From Auanema rhodensis (lineage: Eukaryota; Nematoda; Chromadorea; Rhabditida; Rhabditidae), in NCBI GenBank assembly GCA_964057225.1, contig OZ059894.1, positions 24,582,476-24,646,475 of the forward strand: 64,000 bases of DNA, written 5' to 3'. Shown piece after piece: positions 55,401 through 64,000 of the stretch. The number at the start of each line of letters is the position of its first letter. Within the stretch, counting starts at the first letter, position 1. The translations under genes were made by a program, and so were the position numbers. The notes beneath the pieces were generated by a model. It was not told where the DNA came from. It searched no databases and worked only from the letters and a program-made list of their open reading frames with translations.

Positions 55401-57690
55401 CGTGAACTTTAATTTATGCTAATTAAATGTACACGTGATGTGCACTTGGTATGTAACTCGCTTCACGTGAAAGATAAAGAGATGCGGTTTTCAAAATTAG
55501 ATTCCCCATGTCCATATTAGTCTAAAAACAAATTTTTATTGATATTGGTGCATGGTAACCATGACTTTGAAATTTACGTGAACTTTAATTTATGCTAATT
55601 AAATGTACACGTGATGTGCCCTTGGTATGTAACTCGCTTTACGTGAAAGATAAAGAGATGCGGTTTTCAAAATGAGATTCCTCATGTCCATATTAGTCTA
55701 AAAACAAATTTTTAGTGATATTGGTGCATGGTAACCATGACTTTGAAATTTACGTGAACTTTAATTTATGCTAATTAAATGTACAAGTGATGTGCACTTG
55801 GTATGTAACTCGCTTCACGTGAAAGATAAAGAGATGCGGTTTTCAAAATTAGATTCCCCATGTCCATATTAGTCTAAAAACAAATTTTTATTGATATTGG
55901 TGCATGGTAACCATGACTTTGAAATTTACGTGAACTTTAATTTATGCTAATTAAATGTACACGTGATGTGCACTTGGTATGTAACTCGCTTCACGTGAAA
56001 GATAAAGAGATGCGGTTTTCAAAATTAAATTTCCCATGTCCATATTAGTCTAAAAACAAATTTTTATTGATATTGGTGCATGGTAACCATGACTTTGAAA
56101 TTTACGTGAACTTTAATTTATGCTAATTAAATGTACACGTGATGTGCACTTGGTATGTAACTCGCTTCACGTGAAAGATAAAGAGATGCGGTTTTCATAA
56201 TTAGATTCCCCATGTCCATATTAGTCTAAAAACAATTTTTTTTCGATATTGGTTCATGGTAACCATGACTTTGAAATTTACGTGAACTTTAATTTATGCT
56301 AATTGAATGTACACGTGATGTGCACTTGGTATGTAACTCGCTTCACGTGAAAGATAAACAGATGCGGTTTTCAAAATTAGATTCCCCATTTCCATATTAG
56401 TCTAAAAACAAATTTTTATTAATATTGGTTCATGGTAACCATGACTTTGAAATTTACGTGAACTTTAATTTATGCTAATTAAATGTACACGTGATGTGCA
56501 CTTGGTATGTAACTCGCTTCACATGAAAGATAAAGAGATGCGGTTTTCAAAATTAGATTCCCCATGTCCATATTAGTCTAAAAACAAATTTTTATTGATA
56601 TTGGTTCATGGTAACCATGACTTTGAAATTTACGTGAACTTTAATTTATGCTAATTAAATGTACACGTGATGTGCACTTGGTATGTAACTCGCTTCACGT
56701 GAAAGATAAAGAGATGCGGTTTTCAAAATTAGATTCCCCATGTCCATATTAGTCTAAAAACAAATTTTTATTGATATTGGTGCATGGTAACCATGACTTT
56801 GAAATTTACGTGAACTTTAATTTATGCTAATTAAATGTACACGTGATGTGCACTTGGTATGTAACTCGCTTCACGTGAAAGATAAAGAGATGCGGTTTTC
56901 AAAATTAGATTCCCCATGTCCATATTAGTCTAAAAACAAATTTTTATTGATATTGGTTCATGGTAACCATGACTTTGAAATTTACGTGAACTTTAATTTA
57001 TGCTAATTAAATGTACACGTGATGTGCACTTGGTATGTAACTCGCTTCACATGAAAGATAAAGAGATGCGGTTTTCAAAATTAGATTCCCCATGTCCATA
57101 TTAGTCTAAAAACAAATTTTTATTGATATTGGTTCATGGTAACCATGACTTTGAAATTTACGTGAACTTTAATTTATGCTAATTAAATGTACACGTGATG
57201 TGCACTTGGTATGTAACTCGCTTCACGTGAAAGATAAAGAGATGCGGTTTTCAAAATGAGATTCCTCATGTCCATATTAGTCTAAAAACAAATTTTTAGT
57301 GATATTGGTGCATGGTAACCATGACTTTGAAATTTACGTGAACTTTAATTTATGCTAATTAAATGTACACGTGATGTGCACTTGGTATGTAACTCGCTTC
57401 ACGTGAAAGATAAAGAGATGCGGTTTTCAAAATTAGATTCCCCATGTCCATATTAGTCTAAAAACAAATTTTTATTGATATTGGTGCATGGTAACCATGA
57501 CTTTGAAATTTACGTGAACTTTAATTTATGCTAATTAAATGTACACGTGATGTGCACTTGGTATGTAACTCGCTTCACGTGAAAGATAAAGAAATGCGGT
57601 TTTCAAAATTAAATTTCCCATGTCCATATTAGTCTAAAAACAAATTTTTATTGATATTGGTGCATGGTAACCATGACTTTGAAATTTACG
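52441..57690 (+). repeat. Haplotype repeated at 11-, 7- and 9-monomer spacing
   Basis: AAAATTAAATTTCCC starts a distinctive series at 52851, 54787, 56019 and 57603, spaced 1936, 1232 and 1584 bp. The first three copies continue with TTTTCATAATTAG, AATTTTTTTTCG, AATTGAATG, GATAAACAG, CCATTTCC and TTAATATT; the fourth keeps only TTTTCATAATTAG. Each is preceded, two monomers upstream, by the AAAATGAGATTCCTC form. Private changes include GACTTTAAAA (52576), TTAATTAATGC (53127), CTTGACGTG (55110), CGCTTTACG (55640) and CAAGTG (55785). Confidence 0.85.
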
Positions 57691-59541
57691 TGAACTTTAA
57701 TTTATGCTAATTAAATGTACACGTGATGTGCACTTGGTATGTAACTCGCTTCACGTGAAAGATAAAGAGATGCGGTTTTCATAATTAGATTCCCCATGTC
57801 CATATTAGTCTAAAAACAAATTTTTATTGATATTGGTTCATGGTAACCATGACTTTGAAATTTACGTGAACTTTAATTTATGCTAATTAAATGTACACGT
57901 GATGTGCACTTGGTATGTAACTCGCTTCACGTGAAAGATAAAGAGATGCGGTTTTCAAAATTAGATTCCCCATGTCCATATTAGTTTAAAAACAAATTTT
58001 TATTGATATTGGTTCATGGTAACCATGACTTTGAAATTTACGTGAACTTTAATTTATGCTAATTAAATGTACACGTGATGTGCACTTGGTATGTAACTCG
58101 CTTCACTTGAAAGATAAAGAGATGCGGTTTTCAAAATTAGATTCCCCATGTCAATATTAGTCTAAAAACAAATTTTTATTGATATTGGTTCATGGTAACC
58201 ATGACTTTGAAATTTACGTGAACTTTAATTTATGCTAATTAAATGTACACGTGATGTGCACTTGGTATGTAACTCGCTTCACGTGAAAGATAAAGAGATG
58301 CGGTTTTCAAAATTAGATTCCCCATGTCCATATTAGTCTAAAAACAAATTTTTATTGATATTGGTGCATGGTAACCATGACTTTGAAATTTACGTGAACT
58401 TTAATTTATGCTAATTAAATGTACACGTGATGTGCACTTGGTATGTAACTCGCTTCACATGAAAGATAAAGAGATGCGGTTTTCAAAATTAGATTCCCCA
58501 TGTCCATATTAGTCTAAAAACAAATTTTTATTGATATTGGTTCATGGTAACCATGACTTTGAAATTTACGTGAACTTTAATTTATGCTAATTAAATGTAC
58601 ACGTGATGTGCACTTGGTATGTAACTCGCTTCACGTGAAAGATAAAGAGATGCCGTTTTCATAATTAGATTCCCCATGTCCATATTAGTCTAAAAACAAA
58701 TTTTTATTGATATTGGTTCATGGTAACCATGACTTTGAAATTTACGTGAACTTTAATTTATGCTAATTAAATGTACACGTGATGTGCACTTGGTATGTAA
58801 CTCGCTTCACGTGAAAGATAAAGAGATGCGGTTTTCAAAATTAGATTCCCCATGTCCATATTAGTTTAAAAACAAATTTTTATTGATATTGGTTCATGGT
58901 AACCATGACTTTGAAATTTACGTGAACTTTAATTTATGCTAATTAAATGTACACGTGATGTGCACTTGGTATGTAACTCGCTTCACTTGAAAGATAAAGA
59001 GATGCGGTTTTCAAAATTAGATTCCCCATGTCCATATTAGTCTAAAAACAAATTTTTATTGATATTGGTTCATGGTAACCATGACTTTGAAATTTACGTG
59101 AACTTTAATTTATGCTAATTAAATGTACACGTGATGTGCACTTGGTATGTAACTCGCTTCACGTGAAAGATAAAGAGATGCGGTTTTCAAAATTAGATTC
59201 CCCATGTCCATATTAGTCTAAAAACAAATTTTTATTGATATTGGTGCATGGTAACCATGACTTTGAAATTTACGTGAACTTTAATTTATGCTAATTAAAT
59301 GTACACGTGATGTGCACTTGGTATGTAACTCGCTTCACATGAAAGATAAAGAGATGCGGTTTTCAAAATTAGATTCCCCATGTCCATATTAGTCTAAAAA
59401 CAAATTTTTATTGATATTGGTTCATGGTAACCATGACTTTGAAATTTACGTGAACTTTAATTTATGCTAATTAAATGTACACGTGATGTGCACTTGGTAT
59501 GTAACTCGCTTCACGTGAAAGATAAAGAGATGCGGTTTTCA
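57663..59541 (+). repeat. Pentamer HOR (880 bp), two copies
   Basis: Positions 57663-58661 match 58543-59541 at 880 bp. Shared markers are TTTTCATAATTAG (57777 and 58657), TTAGTTTAAAAA (57981 and 58861), CACTTGAAAG (about 58103 and 58983) and CACATGAAAG (about 58456 and 59336). Differences noticed are GTCAATATT near 58153 and GATGCCGTT near 58653. This is one of three separate pentamer duplications in the window. Confidence 0.85.
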
Positions 59542-60430
59542 AAATTAGATTCCCCATGTCCATATTAGTCTAAAAACAAATTTTTATTGATATTGGTTCA
59601 TGGTAACCATGACTTTGAAATTTACGTGAACTTTAATTTATGCTAATTAAATGTACACGTGATGTGCACTTGGTATGTACCTCGCTTCACGTGAAAGATA
59701 AAGAGATGCGGTTTCCAAAATTAGATTCCCCATGTCCATATTAGTCTAAAAACAATTTTTTTTCGATATTGGTGCATGGTAACCATGACTTTGAAATTTA
59801 CGTGAACTTTAATTTATGCTAATTGAATGTACACGTGATGTGCACTTGGTATGTAACTCGCTTCACGTGAAAGATAAACAGATGCGGTTTTCAAAATTAG
59901 ATTCCCCATTTCCATATTAGTCTAAAAACAAATTTTTATTAATATTGGTTCATGGTAACCATGACTTTGAAATTTACGTGAACTTTAATTTATGCTAATT
60001 AAATGTACACGTGATGTGCACTTGGTATGTAACTCGCTTCACGTGAAAGATAAAGAGATGTGGTTTTCAAAATTAGATTCCCCATGTCCATATTAGTCTA
60101 AAAACAAATTTTTATTGATATTGGTGCATGGTAACCATGACTTTGAAATTTACGTGAACTTTAATTTATGCTAATTAAATGTACACGTGATGTGCACTTG
60201 GTATGTAACTCGCTTCACGTGAAAGATAAAGATATGCGGTTTTCAAAATTAGATTCCCCATGTCCATATTAGTCTAAAAACAAATTTTTATTGACATTGG
60301 TGCATGGTAACCATGACTTTGAAATTTACGTGAACTTTAATTTATGCTAATTAAATGTACACGTGATGTGCACTTGGTATGTAACTCGCTTCACGTGAAA
60401 GATAAAGAGATGCGGTTTTCAAAATTAGAT
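59542..60430 (+). repeat. Transitional monomers with a partial haplotype copy
   Basis: The series GTTTCCAAAA, AATTTTTTTTCG, AATTGAATG (59821), GATAAACAG, CCATTTCC, TTAATATT appears once more, 20 monomers (3520 bp) after its copy at 56.3 kb. Here its first monomer carries TCC instead of TCA and TGCATGG instead of TTCATGG, so it is intermediate between the 14-16 kb and 45-56 kb forms. Private changes are GTACCTCGC (59680), GATGTGG (60060), GATATGCGG (60231) and TTGACATTGG (60293). Confidence 0.7.
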
Positions 60431-62040
60431 TCCCCATGTCCATATTAGTCTAAAAACAAATTTTTATTGATATTGGTGCATGGTAATCATGACTTTGAAA
60501 TTTACGTGAACTTTAATTTATTCTCATTAAATGTACACGTGATGTGCATTTGGTATGTAACTCGCATCACGTGGAAGATAAAGAGATGCGGTTTTCAAAA
60601 TTAGATTCCCCATGTCCATATTAGTCTAAAAACAAATTTTTATTGATATTGGTTCATGGTAACCATGACTTTGAAATTTACGTGAACTTTAATTTATTCT
60701 CATTAAATGTACACGTGATGTGCACTTGGTATGTAACTCGCTTCACGTGAAAGATAAAGAGATGCGGTTTTCAAAATTAGATTCCCCATGTCCATATTAG
60801 TCTAAAAACAAATTTTTATTGATATTGGTGCATGGTAATCATGACTTTGAAATTTACGTGAACTTTAATTTATGCTAATTAAACGTACACGTGATGTGCA
60901 TTTGGTATGTAACTCGCATCACGTGGAAGATAAAGAGATGCGGTTTTCAAAATTAGATTCCCCATGTCCATATTAGTCTAAAAACAAATTTTTATTGATA
61001 TTGGTTCATGGTAACCATGACTTTGAAATTTACGTGAACTTTAATTTATGCTAATTAAACGTACACGTGATGTGCATTTGGTATGTAACTCGCATCACGT
61101 GGAAGATAAAGAGATGCGGTTTTCAAAATTAGATTCCCCATGTCCATATTAGTCTAAAAACAAATTTTTATTGATATTGGTTCATGGTAACCATGACTTT
61201 GAAATTTACGTGAACTTTAATTTATTCTCATTAAATGTACACGTGATGTGCACTTGGTATGTAACTCGCTTCACGTGAAAGATAAAGAGATGCGGTTTTC
61301 AAAATTAGATTCCCCATGTCCATATTAGTCTAAAAACAAATTTTTATTGATATTGGTGCATGGTAATCATGACTTTGAAATTTACGTGAACTTTAATTTA
61401 TGCTAATTAAACGTACACGTGATGTGCATTTGGTATGTAACTCGCATCACGTGGAAGATAAAGAGATGCGGTTTTCAAAATTAGATTCCCCATGTCCATA
61501 TTAGTCTAAAAACAAATTTTTATTGATATTGGTTCATGGTAACCATGACTTTGAAATTTACGTGAACTTTAATTTATTCTCATTAAATGTACACGTGATG
61601 TGCACTTGGTATGTAACTCGCTTCACGTGAAAGATAAAGAGATGCGGTTTTCAAAATTAGATTCCCCATGTCCATATTAGTCTAAAAACAAATTTTTATT
61701 GATATTGGTGCATGGTAATCATGACTTTGAAATTTACGTGAACTTTAATTTATGCTAATTAAACGTACACGTGATGTGCATTTGGTATGTAACTCGCATC
61801 ACGTGGAAGATAAAGAGATGCGGTTTTCAAAATTAGATTCCCCATGTCCATATTAGTCTAAAAACAAATTTTTATTGATATTGGTTCATGGTAACCATGA
61901 CTTTGAAATTTACGTGAACTTTAATTTATTCTCATTAAATGTACACGTGATGTGCACTTGGTATGTAACTCGCTTCACGTGAAAGATAAAGAGATGCGGT
62001 TTTCAAAATTAGATTCCCCATGTCCATATTAGTCTAAAAA
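60431..62040 (+). repeat. Divergent dimeric HOR (352 bp)
   Basis: One monomer type carries GCATTTGG, CGCATCACGTGGAAG and TTCATGG; its partner carries TGCATGGTAATCATG and CACGTGAAAG. GCATTTGG is at 60546, 60898, 61074, 61426 and 61778, so two-monomer spacing holds except for one adjacent pair. TTTATTCTCATT and TAATTAAACGTAC alternate in step. The CACGTG core of box 1 is kept while both flanks change. These are the most distinctive monomers of the window. Confidence 0.85.
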
Positions 62041-63888
62041 CAAATTTTTATTGATATTGGTGCATGGTAATCAAGACTTTGAAATTTACGTGAACTTTAA
62101 TTTATGCTAATTAAATGTACACGTGATGTGCACTTGGTATGTAACTCGCTTCACGTAAAAGATGAAGAGATGCGGTTTTCAAAATTAGATTCCCTATGTC
62201 CATATTAGTCTAAAAACAAATTTTTATTGATATTGGTTCATGGTAACCATGACTTTGAAATTTACGTGAACTTTAATTTATGCTAATTAAATGTACACGT
62301 GATGTGCACTTGGTATGTAACTCGCTTCACGTGAAAGATAAAGAGATGCGGTTTTCAAAATTAGATTCCCCATGTCCATATTAGTCTAAAAACAAATTTT
62401 TATTGATATTGGTGCATGGTAACCATGACTTTGAAATTTACGTGAACTTTAATTTATGCTAATTAAATGTACACGTGATGTGCACTTGGTATGTAACTCG
62501 CTTCACGTGAAAGATAAAGAGATGCGGTTTCCAAAATTAGATTCCCCATGTCCATATTAGTCTAAAAACAATTTTTTATTGATATTGGTGCATGGTAACC
62601 ATGACTTTGAAATTTACGTGAACTTTAATTTATGCTAATTAAATGTACACGTGATGTGCACTTGGTATGTAACTCGCTTCACGTGAAAGATAAAGAGATG
62701 CGGTTTCCAAAATTAGATTCCCCATGTCCATATTAGTCTAAAAACAATTTTGTTATTGATATTGGTGCATGGTAACCATGACTTTGAAATTTACGTGAAC
62801 TTTAATTTATGCTAATTAAATGTACACGTGATGTGCACTTGGTATGTAACTCGCTTCACGTGAAAGATAAAGAGATGCGGTTTTCAAAATTAGATTCCCC
62901 ATGTCCATATTAGTCTAAAAACAAATTTTTATTGATATTGGTGCATGGTAATCAAGACTTTGAAATTTACGTGAACTTTAATTTATGCTAATTAAATGTA
63001 CACGTGATGTGCACTTGGTATGTAACTCGCTTCACGTAAAAGATGAAGAGATGCGGTTTTCAAAATTAGATTCCCTATGTCCATATTAGTCTAAAAACAA
63101 ATTTTTATTGATATTGGTTCATGGTAACCATGACTTTGAAATTTACGTGAACTTTAATTTATGCTAATTAAATGTACACGTGATGTGCACTTGGTATGTA
63201 ACTCGCTTCACGTGAAAGATAAAGAGATGCGGTTTTCAAAATTAGATTCCCCATGTCCATATTAGTCTAAAAACAAATTTTTATTGATATTGGTGCATGG
63301 TAACCATGACTTTGAAATTTACGTGAACTTTAATTTATGCTAATTAAATGTACACGTGATGTGCACTTGGTATGTAACTCGCTTCACGTGAAAGATAAAG
63401 AGATGCGGTTTCCAAAATTAGATTCCCCATGTCCATATTAGTCTAAAAACAATTTTTTATTGATATTGGTGCATGGTAACCATGACTTTGAAATTTACGT
63501 GAACTTTAATTTATGCTAATTAAATGTACACGTGATGTGCACTTGGTATGTAACTCGCTTCACGTGAAAGATAAAGAGATGCGGTTTCCAAAATTAGATT
63601 CCCCATGTCCATATTAGTCTAAAAACAATTTTGTTATTGATATTGGTGCATGGTAACCATGACTTTGAAATTTACGTGAACTTTAATTTATGCTAATTAA
63701 ATGTACACGTGATGTGCACTTGGTATGTAACTCGCTTCACGTGAAAGATAAAGAGATGCGGTTTCCAAAATTAGATTCCCCATGTCCATATTAGTCTAAA
63801 AACAATTTTTTATTGATATTGGTGCATGGTAACCATGACTTTGAAATTTACGTGAACTTTAATTTATGCTAATTAAATGTACACGTGA
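62041..63888 (+). repeat. Pentamer HOR with a 1-bp insertion (881 bp)
   Basis: A five-monomer series (TAATCAAGAC; CACGTAAAAGATGAAG with CCCTATG; an ordinary TGCATGG monomer; GTTTCCAAAA with AATTTTTTATT; GTTTCCAAAA with AATTTTGTTATT) is present twice. The extra G in AATTTTGTTATT is at 62752 and 63633, 881 bp apart. The two insertions restore the monomer phase lost at 19.8-20.1 kb. The same series without the insertion is found at 17.5-18.3 kb. Confidence 0.88.
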
Positions 63889-64000
63889 TGTGCACTTGGT
63901 ATGTAACTCGCTTCACGTGAAAGATAAAGAGATGCGGTTTCCAAAATTAGATTCCCCATGTCCATATTAGTCTAAAAACAAATTTTTATTGATATTGGTT
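63889..64000 (+). repeat. Partial monomer 364, cut by the window edge
   Basis: The first 112 bases of another monomer, of the GTTTCCAAAA type, ending inside the central dyad. The array therefore continues to the right of the window. Confidence 0.95.

Larger units (their letters stand above)
1..64000 (+). repeat. 176-bp tandem satellite array, whole window
   Basis: A single monomer repeats head to tail throughout. TGTGCACTTG starts at 1, 177, 353 and 529, and in phase to 63889, exactly 363 x 176 bp later. Summing one monomer gives 57 A, 26 C, 30 G and 63 T (about 32% G+C) with five CpG sites. All copies face the same way and no unrelated sequence interrupts them. The length is close to one nucleosome plus linker, which is common among centromeric satellites of plants and animals, so a centromeric or pericentromeric role is likely but inferred. 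I do not recognise the family. Both edges cut the array, so its full length is unknown. No stretch encodes a credible protein: the monomer carries stop codons on both strands, and because 176 is not divisible by 3 each stop falls in a new frame in successive copies. Confidence 0.98.

Noticed and set aside
62745-63640. The AATTTTGTTATT insertions as sequencing error in a homopolymer
   Set aside because: The added base is a G interrupting the T run and recurs exactly one pentamer later with all linked markers, so a real copied variant is more likely, although collapse or duplication in assembly cannot be excluded without reads.
1-64000. CRISPR array
   Set aside because: There are no unique spacers between short repeats; the whole 176-bp unit repeats, and the context is eukaryotic satellite.
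1-64000. CENP-B box (NTTCGNNNNANNCGGGN)
   Set aside because: No monomer type I read has TTCG followed at the right spacing by CGGG. The variant TTTTTTTTCGATATT has TTCG only, and GATGCGG is not in register with it.
1-64000. Known satellites such as Arabidopsis 178-bp, Brassica 176-bp or human 171-bp alpha
   Set aside because: The length is similar, but I see no match to the parts of those consensus sequences I can recall. A database search would be decisive; I make no family assignment.
1-64000. Embedded transposon or telomeric repeat
   Set aside because: Reading through the window, the monomer phase is never broken by more than 1 bp, which leaves no room for an insertion, and no TTAGGG- or TTTAGGG-type tract is seen.

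Overview
The window is one uninterrupted satellite-DNA array. From base 1 to base 64000 it is a head-to-tail tandem repeat of a single AT-rich monomer of 176 bp (about 32% G+C), all copies in the same orientation. Taking base 1 as the monomer start, 363 complete monomers end at 63888, and the last 112 bases are the beginning of monomer 364. I see no protein gene, RNA gene, transposon, CRISPR array, unique spacer or inversion. Adjacent monomers usually differ by only a few substitutions. A long array of nucleosome-sized monomers is typical of eukaryotic centromeric or pericentromeric heterochromatin. I do not recognise the monomer from any named family and cannot tell from this sequence whether the host is a plant, an animal or another eukaryote. 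Both window edges lie inside the array, so it continues beyond them.

Each monomer (positions counted from TGTGCACTTG) carries a 10-bp palindrome with a CACGTG core at 24-33, a central A/T tract at 86-102, an inverted repeat around GGTAACC at 112-126, an ACGTGA at 138-143, an AT-rich inverted repeat at 146-165 and a second CACGTG at 170-175. The two CACGTG cores divide the repeat into 144-bp and 32-bp intervals. The core at 24-33 is often altered in some monomers (to CACATG, CACTTG or CACGTA); the one at 170-175 is altered only rarely.

Above the monomer level the array is a mosaic of higher-order repeats (HORs) of different sizes, recognisable from linked private variants. By region: 1.6-8.7 kb, two copies of a 20-mer (3520 bp); 8.4-12.2 kb, a 14-mer offset; 11.9-13.1 kb, a trimer offset; 13.5-16.1 kb, an 8-mer; 16.1-17.2 kb, nearly uniform monomers; 17.2-20.4 kb, a divergent subfamily with dimers; 20.4-25.9 kb, a shuffled mosaic; 25.9-33.7 kb, two copies of a 22-mer (3872 bp); 33.9-35.8 kb, a 5-mer; 35.6-38.0 kb, a 7-mer made of 3+4; 37.9-41.2 kb, a 12-mer; 41.1-45.1 and 48.1-52.1 kb, a roughly 4-kb block repeated 40 monomers (7040 bp) apart; 52.4-57.7 kb, 11-, 7- and 9-mer spacings of one haplotype; 57.7-59.5 kb, a 5-mer; 60.4-62.0 kb, divergent dimers; 62.0-63.9 kb, a 5-mer carrying a 1-bp insertion. 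Blocks of this kind are expected from unequal exchange, replication slippage or gene conversion within an array.

Monomer length is almost invariant. The only net phase changes I found are two 1-bp deletions (near 19780 and 20131) and two 1-bp insertions (62752 and 63633). Each pair lies at a HOR spacing, so two original indel events explain all four.
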